From positions 64,788,463 through 64,852,462 of the forward strand of contig NC_133971.1 of assembly GCF_031877795.1 (NCBI RefSeq): a stretch of DNA of 64,000 bases, in the 5' to 3' direction. Position numbers and translations under genes: made by a program. How positions within the stretch are numbered: position 1 is the stretch's first letter; every line of letters begins with the position of its first letter. A model generated the notes under the pieces. That model was not told the origin of the DNA and did not search any database. It worked only from the letters and a program-made list of their open reading frames with translations. Positions 48,528 through 58,918 of the stretch are shown piece by piece. Origin of the DNA: Strix aluco. Lineage: Eukaryota; Chordata; Aves; Strigiformes; Strigidae.

Positions 48528-51500
48528 ATGTGACTTTAAACTCTGTTTTTACTACTTTCTCCTTGTGTAGCTTTCAACAGATCACTGGATTGTGTCTAGG
48601 TTGTTTCACCAAAAATTAAGATAAAAATACATTCTCCTATCTTTCAGGCATGTGAGTAGATTAAAAGTACCAAAACCCATAAAAGGCTATGACAGCAGGA
48701 CCTTTAAAAGTTATGGTTAGGTACAACATAACTGGATTTGTAATAAGCCATTACTTTAATGTCCTATGGGAAATTGATAGGAAAATTCCTCCATGTATTT
48801 CTTATTATCAGAACAACAGTTAGCCGTTTCTTGGCAGGATAGCCATTCCTTCTGGTTTTTTGGTAATATGTTTATACTACCTATGTCATACACTATAGTA
48901 CTTTGAATACATAGAAATCTGTTTCCTTCATATTGTCCATGAAACAGGCTTATGCTGCAATCTAGGCATGAAGGTAAAATCCTTGGTCTACAAGGTCTTA
49001 CACTGGCAGAAAAAGCAGGAGCAATCATGGACACCAGATTTACATGAGCCGGTTTAGAGAAAGTCTTTATAAATAATCCCAAGGTTTTCTGACAATACAT
49101 CAGAGTTTGCATTTTACCGAACAACAGAGCTTTTTGGACATTAATGATGTACAGCACTTTTAATCTTCAGGGTGTTCTGCAAACAGGAAATAATGTCTCC
49201 TCTACAACAGAGATCTTTGAGCTCTCTGTTGACCCACACTTCCTGGCTTTGGCCAGGAACACGATCACCGTTGTGTGGCTTGACAATTTGTTTATTTCTA
49301 CTGCCTGACCTCACTTTAGTACACCAACTTTTACGCTTTTATTCTTATCTGTTTCAGCATAACGGGAGGTAGAGGGAGGCAGTGATTAAGAACTGAGGAG
49401 CAAAACTGAAAATATCTCGTATGACGCCAGTAATTTTTTTTTCCGCTTCAATTCAAGCAAAAGACTACTAGAGAGGTTGGAAACCTTTTAGTCATGTGTC
49501 CCTGGCTTTTTGCCTGTTCAACAGAGGTCTTGCACAACCTGTGTTTTATGTGCTGTCACCTTGATTTCTCTATATTTTAGCTGTTCTCCTGATGCCACTG
49601 TTTGCCATTGGCCTGCCTTCAAAGTGAGTGTCTGTGGACAGTACTCATATGGTATGCAACATACCGTATGCTTTGACAACTCATGTGGTCTTAATGGGTT
49701 TCCCAGTTACAGAGGCTAAAAGAGCAAGGCAGCCTGTTCTGCAGGCTACCACACAGCAGTTCTTATGAAGAAATCCTTTAGATAGGAAAAAATAAATCTT
49801 TTCTACAATGTTTGTATTTTATCTGGTAGATATAATGAAGTCTTTCTTTCCTGAGGCAGGGGAGAGTGCAAATAGGATATCCGCAATATCATTTAAATGA
49901 ATAATGGCTTGGAGACTAGTTAACTTCATTTCTATAAGGCTTCATGATATCTTCAGTGCTTGCAGCTAGATGACATATTGAAGAAGGATGTCTAGAAATC
50001 AGGGACTATCGTTGTTCAGCTATCCTACTGCATGCTTTCTTTATACAGAAAGAAAGATGTGTTTCAGAAAGCAAGGTTACTTATATGCCTCACCTTACAA
50101 AACAGCAAGAAAACGAACTTGCTGCATGGACCATTTCCTTTGATTTACTTACAGCCTTTGAAGTGGTATCTCATTATCTTCTCTTTATCCTCTCTTGTTT
50201 TCCTTGACTTTGTTATCTTGATCAGCTTTCAATCACCTCTACACCGGTTACTCCTGATACTGGATCTATTCTCCTGCCTCTTGTCTTCTTTTTCTCTGTT
50301 TGTGCTAATAGTGTAGTATATATAGTTATATAATAAAAATAGTAATGCATCTATACTGGTAAACTGAAGACCATACAGCAATTTAACTGCCAGAATCTCT
50401 AAAGCTCATTCATTTTTTTTTAAACCTTTCTTGAAGCCTTATTTCATGTTATACAAGATTTGACTGCATTGCCTTTCATATTTCTCACTTACATATTAAC
50501 ATTCCCATTCCTGTATTCTTCATTTTTATCTTCAAGTTTATATGTTTTCAAGTGCTACTAATTCCTTGACCAAAAAAAAGAAGAAAGTTTGGGTTTAGGT
50601 TTTTTTTCTGAAGCTAAAATGGTGTAAATGCATTACTGTGGTAATACCACTCAGCCACTTAAACTGTGTATGTAAGTAATGGAAAGGAATTTTTAACGCA
50701 CTGTACAATTCTTAACATGATTGCTCCATTTCTCTGCATAAAATCAGAATAAATTATGAAACAGACTGGTTGTCTAGTAGGGTTGGGACAACTGTGGCTT
50801 ACAGAATCTTTTAAACATAGCAGACATCTACCTACCATTCACTAATAATCTGATGTAGTTGTCAGTTGTTCTGGTTTGATCATAAATGCCACAGAGTTTT
50901 GTACCCAGTCACAGATATTTGCAGTTCCTACCAAACACTTTCCTTTGTTGTACAGTTTGTATTCCTGCCTGCTGTCCCCACCGCCTTTTAATGTGTGGAC
51001 ATGCTGACAGGGACAGAGTAAAGTAGCCTAGTCAAGTTCCCTGAATGTGTTTCTGACATTAATTAGAAGAGGTTAGAATTTTTTAAAATACAAATGCTAC
51101 AGTCACAAATGGGATAATTTTCCAACAGGAAGCAGAACTGTAATTTTCCACCATTTTTGATGATGTAAAACTTCTTTGATCTTCTAACCTGCTCTTACAG
51201 TTTGGCAAATGAGTCAGTTTCATTATCTTTATTTCAGAGAGATACTTCCCTCTGCTGTGGGAATTCATGTCCATCAAGCTATTTTAAGGATATTTTCCAT
51301 TATTGCTTTTTTCCCAGAACATGTTTGCATGTTCTCATATACATTTACAAATTATACTACAGTTGTAAACAGTACTTTTATTTTGAAGACATGACTATTT
51401 TAAGACACACTTATTGTACTATTTTAAAATGTAATTGTCAAGAAGAATCATGCAGTGTTAATTAATAATGTAGTCTGTGCTATAGCATCTCTTCTATCCC

Positions 51501-53740
51501 TATGATAGCAAAAGCAATATACTTGTTTTGATGGTAAATTGTACATGTTGTTAAGTACAGAGTTTTATAAAGATTGGAACAAGATTTCAATAGCACCAAT
51601 ATAGCAATAACGTTAAGCTTACACACATTGACCTCAAAAGGATTACTCTTCTAAATTCAGGCATGCATGTAGACCATCGAAGTGTTAGAACCTTAATTCT
51701 TACTGAAGATTGATTCAAAAGGCAATCTCAAAAGTTCTTAAAAGCTAGTGTCTTCATCTGCCTTAGCTTTGAATAATAAAGTTTTGAAAATACAAAGGAC
51801 AAAAGTCCAAAGGATAGACTAATGAAACTGTTTCCAAATATTTTTTATTATGCATGTCATTTTTCCTATCATTCTTCCACCTAATTCTTTAAACCAATTT
51901 CATTCAGAAAACAAGCAAGTGCTTTTTACTGTCAATGGAATAATTGTTATCAGAGATTCCCAATGCCACACGTGGTTCTGAATTGTTATTTTTGCCTTTT
52001 CTCTGGTTAGAGTTAGAAGTTTTTAGATAGAACTCTGCATTTGAATGTTTACATGATCGCAATTCTCAGAGAATTCTCCCAAAATGCAAATTAAGCTGTC
52101 CTTTGCCATCTTCTTAATTAGGAGGAAACTCAGAAGGATGTTCTTTCCATGCTTTTGAAAATTCAGTAAATACAATTTCTTCTTAAGTTGTCTGAAGTTG
52201 AAGAGAAGCTCAGAATGTTGATGGATTTGCTTTTGTATTGGAAGAAATCAAGCAGAGCTTTGAAATCCTTAATGTATAAAAGAAACCTTACTAACTGGGT
52301 CACTACCCATAGGCAGAGTTTTAAAGTTGGGGGAGGGTATAGGTGTTCAGGGGGTTTTTTAAGACCTACTACGTTGTTTCTTGTGTTGGTTTAATTTTTT
52401 TTTTTTTCATGTTCAAAAGTTAGAGATCTGATTTCTGCCCCAGAGAAGATTTCTCACAAATTAGGAGGTTTTTTTCACCAACCAGTGACTTGCAGGTTTC
52501 AAATTTGAAGACTTGTTCTTTTAAGGTGTTCCAAAAATGGCAACTATTTGTGGATCATTCTAGATTAGCCTTCTCCCCATAATCGATCAAGTTATATACT
52601 TACTTGATAGATGATTTCCAGTTTAGAAATTTGAGGAAGCTCCTCTTTGTGGGAGACTTTAGCTTGGCAAGTTGTGTGGGACTTGGTTTCACAGAGAGAG
52701 CCTTGCTGTCTTGGCCACTTAAAAGTGGCTTCAGCTTGAGCAGAGTACTCTGGTACCTTCCATTGCACAGACTAAGCTTTCCGACAAATTGTCCACAATT
52801 GACAAGCATCAATTTTTCTGAGAAAAAAAAGTCACTAAATGAAAAGGATATAGTAAAAGAGCTGCGAAAGTCTATTCTGGTTAAAGTGGTGACTCTGCCA
52901 ATCATTCTATGTAAATAGTGTGTTGAAAGTGTGTTTTTACCTGTATATACCACGCACAAAGATCTTGATCAATTTTTACAATATGACTTTGTGAAGTAAC
53001 TCACAAGGTAACAACTGTGACTTTGGAGTAAATTTCACTGCATTATCTGAATTCAATAGGATCATAAGAATTGGTGGCATAGCATAATAGCATTGAGCTG
53101 CTGTAAGCTTATCTTTGCTCTTTTGAAGTTTTTGCACTTTAAATCAGTAGAGGTATTAAGCTCACAATAGTTCGGCACACATCTTACTCCACAGATCATC
53201 TCATGGTACTACTGAGTTTAGATGTAACTGCGAGATTTACTCTGAAGCAAGATCTGATGAAGAGAAGTTGTTTGAAGTGGTCTTAAATACATATATTTTA
53301 AATAAACCCTTCATTTTGAGCATGTAAATAACAGTATAGAATTACAGACTAAACATTCAGAGTCTGTGAGCTAACAGGCAGTGGAAATTCACTGTTCAGT
53401 TCAAGGAACAGGCAACACAACATTTTCTAAAATGGCAAAAAATTCACACTTAAGTGGAAAAAATCTGCATTATACAACATGTATGTTTCAGCTGAAAATA
53501 GTTCAATCTGCTTTTAAACAAGTTTATTTATACTGAGATAACATTTGCAAAGCATCCTAAAAACAGGAAGATGTGAGTTTGTTTCTAATCTCAATGGTCA
53601 TATGATATGTGGCCTTAAGATAGTAAACACCATTCAAAACAGAAGAGATTTTTTCCACTCATCTAGCATATTTTGTTAAGTTGTAAAAATTTGAAACAAT
53701 TGTACTCAAAGATTTTAAAAAAATCAATGATATCATCAAT

Positions 53741-53784
53741 CAGATATATATAAAGCTTACATTAGCAACAGATATATATAAAGC
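53741..53784. repeat. Direct repeat of 16 bp
   Basis: CAGATATATATAAAGC occurs exactly at 53741-53756 and 53769-53784, a local duplication with a 28-bp period. Confidence 0.8.
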
Positions 53785-56746
53785 AACATTAACATTTAAC
53801 AACTATTTCTCCGTGAAGAGGATTAAAGGTTTGGGGGGTTTTGGTAACAATTACTTGAGGCAATTTTGTATATATTGTAAAACTGAGGTAATTTCAAGTA
53901 TAAACTTGATAGCTTTTAAAGTTAGATGATTAAGAGAAAAAAATAAACCAAGCAAAGTCCCTGACTGATGGTGGTGTCTGTATTGCTAGAAGCTGACATT
54001 TTGAATTCAGCATTATGATTTGTCCATACTTATCTTAATCCACAGAATTAAATGACTGAAACAGATTCGTTATGAGATGGGGGGAAAATTCTGCCCTTGC
54101 TCATGTAATATAAGACAGTAACTGCAGCACAAATTTGAATAAAACCATAGTGGTGAAGGGTGTGGAGGCTGAAGAAAAATGTCCATGTCTTCGAAAGGTG
54201 GCATGAGATGTCTACGGTATGTCACCAGTGATTGTTGCACTATCATGATCTTGGTGCACTGAAGAAATGAGAAATCAGCCTGTGGTGGGGCCTGAGAGAG
54301 CCCTTGCCCTGCCAGCCCCTAAGGGACCAATGGCACAACTCTTGTAAATTTAACATCAGGAAGGACTAAAAGAGAGAAAGTTGCCAAATCTCTACTTCAA
54401 CAAAATTAGGCTGATCTATCTCAATCAGGAAGGACTGATGAGGACGTATTCTCTACCTCATTTTCTGTCATTTTTGTTTCATGTCAGTGAGATGGTCTGG
54501 ATCATTGCTAGACTTCACAAATCAACACATTCTTTACTTAGTGTATTTGTGAGTCCACACGAGTCAAAAGGCTTAGACCTTTCAGATAGGAAGCGTAGTT
54601 TTAAGAATCTACTGGAGCAAATCAAATGTTTTTCATTTTGCTCTATACTGAGTTTGAAGATACTAGTCCCTCCAATTTTACGAAGGCATAGTTAATACTA
54701 GCCCATATGCAGTATGTTCTGTAAAACAAAAGCTATATTGCAGAGTTTTGGTGGCTCTGTGATTCAGAAAATAGTCTTTTGTACAGTACATGTGGATACA
54801 ATATTATTCTCTCTGCAAATAATTGCAGTATGAAAGCATTGTTTTGTTCTTTTAATTCTTATTCTTTTAGACATAGACTTCTCTGCACTGGTTTCACAGT
54901 GACGACAGTTAGCATGTGGTGGGCTACAATACCGTCTACCAGTAGTAACCTATGACCAGACTCTTTGTTAAAACTAACGAACACCAGTAGGGGCTCTATT
55001 TTATAGTGCACTTTCCCCAAAGTTAAACATAGAGAACTTCCCCCTATATTTTTCCTTTAACGGTTGAAAACGATAAAAAGAAAACATAAAACGAGCTAAA
55101 AAAATTTGTTGCAGCTCCATGTTGACTTTAGCTTGCCTTGTGTTCTTATGTGGAGGCTTATTTGAAATGCTCCTCTTGTTTTAAAGGCTGGTGATAAAGT
55201 CAAACACATTAAAGTCTTTCTCACTTGGCTTCTTACAGTCTCTTTACACGCTGCAGCTTGTGTTAAAATGCCAAATTCTGCTTACCTTACTGACAAAACC
55301 AGTTCTTTTGTCTTTTTAGTAAGATTATACATGTGAATAAGAGAGACAGAATTTGGTCCAAAGGGACTAACTTAACTTCAGCAGACTGAAAACAGTTACA
55401 GCAATTTGCAGTTTTAAAATGAGAAAATGCACATGCCATGTCTTTTCTTCTTATTCCTGCTGGTTGTCCATTTATATCTTTTGGGATGTAACTGTATGCA
55501 CCGTAAGTAAAGATTTTCTCTGTGTATTTTTGCACCTTGTCTATATATTCTGATTTGTTAAAAAAAAAAATACCATGAGAATTTGTATCTAGTATTTGCA
55601 CAGGAGCTTATAAACTGCATTTTACAGCATTTCCTAATCGGTTGTAAGGACAGTTTTTGCTGTGGAAAGGCTGCAGTATTGGGCCTATTAACTAATTCCA
55701 CTGTAAATTAGTATGTATGTTATTTACTTGGGAAAAAAAGCTTCACTTTAAATACATTTTTAAAGTAACCTAATTATCAAGGAAATACTAGTTTGCAACC
55801 TCTGGAAAACTCCCCTCTTCCTAAACTGTTAGATATAAATCTGTCATCTTGTTTTTACTAAGTCCCTCTGATTTTCTTCGTGTAAGCTGGCTCAGATGCC
55901 AAAAAAAAAGGACTGCTGTATGGTAACTTTTTTCCTATAAAACCAAACAACTAATCAAAAATACTGTTTGGAGGTAGTTGCGAATACATGTGTGTGCAGC
56001 ATAGGTTTCAAGCAGCTATTGCACACAGCGGAGAGCAAACCCCAGCTGCATTTGGCTTCTGTGGAGTCTAAATGTGTTTTTTATTTGGAGCCTTAACATG
56101 TGATTTTTGTTTGTTTGCTTTGCTTTAAATTTTATACAACTAACTTTTAGGAAGAATTCTTGCAACTTCGTAGCCTACCCTTAACAGCACTGATGGCTTT
56201 CCTGTCGGCACTGGATTACTTTGCTTTCCCCCAAGGCACAGTAGTCACCTTTGACACCAACCACAGTAGGTAAAGCAGGAGAAGCTGTGATAAGAAATCA
56301 GGCTTTTAGAGGGAGGTGTTTACTTGTTGCTTATGCTGATGTTAGATGTGCACTTAAAGCTTTTGCTCGACTCCTCATTTACTCACCCGTCTGCTGACAG
56401 GGTTGGGGTGGGAAGTGATGGGTTTCCAACGGAGAGCCGCGCAGTGGGGGCAAAAGGAGTTTAGCATCAAATTACACAAAACCAGGCTGAAATGGTCAGT
56501 CTCTGCCGCTCCCTGAGCCCGAGGCGCAGGCTGTGTAGACCACGCTGCTGGCGGTGGGGACGAGAGGAGCCCTTCCCGCTGCCGGGACGCACGCGGTGCG
56601 CGCCCGCCACGGCCGCTGGAGGCGGGCGGGGTGCGAAGCGCGGTCCCCGGCGGCCGCGCCCGCGCAAGGTGCCCGAGGGGCGCGGCAGGGACTCGGCTGC
56701 CCGCGAAGCCGCTCGGGCGCGGGCCCGCGGTGCGACTGCGGGAGTA

Positions 56747-56766
56747 GGGGGGGGGGGGGGGGGGGG
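56747..56766 (+). repeat. G20 homopolymer in the promoter
   Basis: Twenty consecutive G residues, followed by further G-rich blocks to about 56870. The run is likely to vary in length between individuals and to form G-quadruplex structures; it is also a common site of sequencing error. Confidence 0.85.
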
Positions 56767-57140
56767 CGGCGGGGTGGAAGGAAGGGGGGCCGCGCCGGGG
56801 GCCCGCCCGGGCGGGGCGGGGCGGGGCCGGGCCGGGGCCGGCCGGGCCGGGGCCCGGCGCGTCCCGCCCCGTGGGGGCGAGGGCGGCGGGCGGGGGCAGC
56901 GCGGTCGCCGCCGCCGGGGCGCAGCTGCCCGCCCGCCGCCGGGCGCTGTGTGCGCGCACGGGCCGCGCTCCTGCCTGCCGGCGCCCGCGCCCACGCACAC
57001 CCACAAGCACCCGCCGCGCGCGGCTCACCCCGCGCTGCCGGAGGTGCCCGCCCGGCCGCCCCGGCGGGACGCGCGCTTCGCGCTCGCCTGCGGTTTCTCC
57101 GCGGGCGCCCAGGTGGCTGCGCTCCGCGGCGCTCCCTGCC

Positions 57141-57205
57141 CGGCCCGGCACGGCCCGGGCCGGCCCGGCCCGGCTCGGCTCGGCCCGGCTCGGCTCGGCT
57201 CGGCC
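57141..57205 (+). repeat. (CGGCY)13 pentanucleotide tract
   Basis: Thirteen successive 5-base units, mostly CGGCC or CGGCT with two variants, 59 bases upstream of the chosen ADAMTS19 start codon. It probably lies in the 5' UTR or core promoter. Confidence 0.85.
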
Positions 57206-57264
57206 CTCCCTGAACCGCCTGGCGGCGTCCCGCGGGCGCGGAGCCGATGGGGATGGGCGGGAGA

Positions 57265-57331
57265 ATGCGCCTGAGCCGCGTCTGCTGCGTTTTCTACCAG
57301 CTGTGCGTGCTGTCAAGCGGGCTCGCCGCAG
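57265..57331 (+). CDS. ADAMTS19: ADAMTS19 exon 1 (coding part): signal peptide
   Basis: ADAMTS19 is a secreted zinc metalloprotease of the ADAMTS family that acts in the extracellular matrix. This exon encodes the start and the signal peptide: MRLSRVCCVFYQLCVLSSG, then LAA and the first base of a Gly codon. I chose the ATG at 57265 because MRL plus the Cys-rich hydrophobic core matches the start I remember for mammalian ADAMTS19, and it has A at -3. In-frame ATGs at 57247 and 57253 would add six or four residues. The exon ends CCGCAG at 57331 followed by GTAAGT, a strong donor, in phase 1. The 5' UTR limit is unknown. Confidence 0.88.
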
Positions 57332-58307
57332 GTAAGTGCGCGCCTTCCGCGGGACGGGGCCGAGCCTCGAGCGGCCTCCGTGCCCGGCCGGCCGCCGGTA
57401 GCCGGTTCTGCCCCGTTGTTCGGCGCCTTAACAGCTCTGCCCATCTCCTGTCACCGACGGGTGATCAGATAACGTGTACCTCCGCTGTGAGGGTCCTTGG
57501 CAGTGCGCTAGTCTGAACAAGATACTAGTTTTCATACTCAGCTGTGTCATCCCAGCAGTGCTATTCCCGGCGTGTGGTATGAATGGGTAAATAAAACTGT
57601 CTTCTGCCTCAGGCTGGTGGAGATTCTGTGTAGTCGGATGTTTATAAACATAATGCTGGTATGCTGGGAATTTTGGTTAAATTGTGATATGGTGTGTGTA
57701 ATAAGCAGACCTCACTAATTAGTGATTATAATTCAGTTTGATTATAGCGATAATGATACAGCAAGTGCATGCATCTGCCACTTGTACTTACACTCGCGAA
57801 TGTGCGGCCATGGGGTGTGTGTGCATTGAGCTGCACTTTTAAAATCATAGTGGGTCTTGCAAAACATGCAGAGAGCAACTTTTTTTTGTTTAGTTTTTCC
57901 CTGCTAGAATAACACTTTTTTTAGCTGTATGAAAAAGTTGCCACTTTGTCTAAATGATTAAAGGTTTGTGCAGCTCTCCTTGCGTGGAGGAGGTGGTCAT
58001 GAAGAAGAGCATCCCCAGCTACTGGTACAACCACAACTTGTGCCCAGCTTAGGCTCCAGCTGCCTCCCGGCGATTACGGGGACGGTGGTGTGTCCCCGCC
58101 CGCTGCACAGGCACAGGGACATCTAGCGGCTGGCCCGCCTGCCGTGCCGGAGGACGCGGCCGGGGGCCAAAGGGAGCCCGCTGTATTTTGGGTGACACGC
58201 TTGGTGGGCTGGGAGCCAGAAGGAGCGTGTCGTGGGGGGCACGGGGTGGGTTTCTGGCAGGCGCTGGGTGCTCCGCTCAGGTAAAGCATCTGCTGGCCTT
58301 CCCGCAG
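57332..58307 (+). other. ADAMTS19: ADAMTS19 intron 1
   Basis: A 976-bp intron from GTAAGT (57332) to CCCGCAG (ending 58307), phase 1. The exon ends join to a Gly codon (G|GT) and keep the frame. The downstream half is GC-rich. A donor-like CAGGTAAAGC near 58278-58287 could be a cryptic site. Confidence 0.85.
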
Positions 58308-58918
58308 GTCTCCATGCTTCAGAAGAAACTGAGGAGTGGGAGATCGTCTTCCCCGCGCTGTGGAGCAGGGGCCAGCAGGAGCCGGCGGGTGGCAGCGGTG
58401 GTGGAGGGGGCTGCAGTGCCGACCCCAGCTGTGGGAACCGGAGCAGCACCCTCAGTGCCCCCATCACACCTAGCCCAGTGGCCGGCAGTTCCCGGGAGGT
58501 GCGTTCAGTCTCCTCCTCGGTGGAGGGGCAGGTGCAGGCTGTGGGGGAGGCAGCCGAGGAAGAGGACACTGAGGATGAGTATGAGTCTCAGGAGTTTTAC
58601 CACTGGTCCCCCCTCCCTCAGGGGTCTGGCGCTGCCTCTCAGTTGCCACCACCACCATCCCCACCACCACCACCTCCAGCGGAGGGCGGAGATGAGGTGC
58701 TGCTGAGGATCCCAGCTTTTGCTCGGGAGCTCTACCTGCTGCTCAAGAGGGACAGCCGCTTCCTGGCTCCTGGCTTTGCCGTGGAGGAGCGGCTCGGGGG
58801 TGAGGGCAAAAGCCCACCCGGTGCCGCACAGTCGCAACCTGAGAGAGCTTGTTACTACAGTGGTGCTGTCCTCCGCTACCCGGGCTCCTTCGCCTCCTTC
58901 AGTACCTGTGGTGGATTG
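58308..58918 (+). CDS. ADAMTS19: ADAMTS19 exon 2: N-terminal prodomain
   Basis: This exon encodes residues 23-226, counted from the ATG at 57265. After the signal peptide comes EEWEIVFPALW (31-41), the conserved start of this subfamily's prodomain. A low-complexity region follows: a Gly run, NRS glycosylation site at N66, an acidic stretch EEEDTEDEYESQE and a proline run at 136-146. The prodomain proper has VLLRIPAFARELYLLLKRD (153-171), RFLAPGFAVEERL and C204YYSGAVLRYPGSFASF to C223GGL. The prodomain keeps the protease latent. The exon ends at TTG|GTAAGA in phase 0. The metalloprotease, disintegrin and thrombospondin parts lie beyond the window. The name rests on the combined N-terminal and prodomain pattern, which differs from other ADAMTS members. 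Confidence 0.9.

Larger units (their letters stand above)
44038..56489. other. Intergenic sequence upstream of ADAMTS19
   Basis: AT-rich sequence. A possible bare CR1 tail (ATCATAGAATCACAGAATCA) is at 48505-48527 and a 16-bp direct repeat at 53741-53784. No exon or RNA gene is recognised. Enhancers of the downstream gene may lie here, but none can be shown from one sequence. Confidence 0.5.
56490..57480 (+). promoter_or_regulatory. ADAMTS19: CpG island promoter and 5' UTR of ADAMTS19
   Basis: G and C content rises abruptly from the AT-rich flank at about 56490 and falls again after about 57480, with very many CpG dinucleotides. Overlapping GC boxes (GGGGCGGGGC) lie at about 56810-56830. No TATA box is evident, as is common for CpG-island promoters. 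The island ends just inside intron 1, so the transcription start must lie within it, upstream of 57265; the exact position cannot be read. Long open frames on both strands here result from stop-codon scarcity in GC-rich DNA. Confidence 0.85.

Noticed and set aside
50868..50990. TGTTCTGGTTTGATC resembling an avian LTR start
   Set aside because: The following sequence does not continue like any LTR I recognise, and no matching end was seen.
54280..54340. Slightly GC-rich block with GCCCTTGCCCTGCCAGCCCC, perhaps LTR-like
   Set aside because: Too short and without boundaries or motif order.
56375..57316. 313-codon minus-strand open frame across the CpG island
   Set aside because: It is rich in Arg, Pro, Ala and Gly with no domain. 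Stop codons are rare in such GC-rich DNA, and equally long frames exist on the plus strand. It overlaps the promoter and exon 1 of ADAMTS19. A divergent or antisense transcript remains possible but not a protein.
56492..57335. Long plus-strand frames (154-260 codons) in the CpG island
   Set aside because: Same composition artefact. None is in frame with the ADAMTS19 signal peptide, which has a clean donor at 57332.
58232..58307. Upstream extension of the exon 2 frame to an ATG at 58232
   Set aside because: The frame is open by chance through the end of intron 1. The acceptor CCCGCAG at 58307 and the phase match with exon 1 explain the protein better.
58123..58569. Minus-strand frames opposite exon 2 (for example 148 codons)
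   Set aside because: These are antisense shadows of the GC-rich coding exon.
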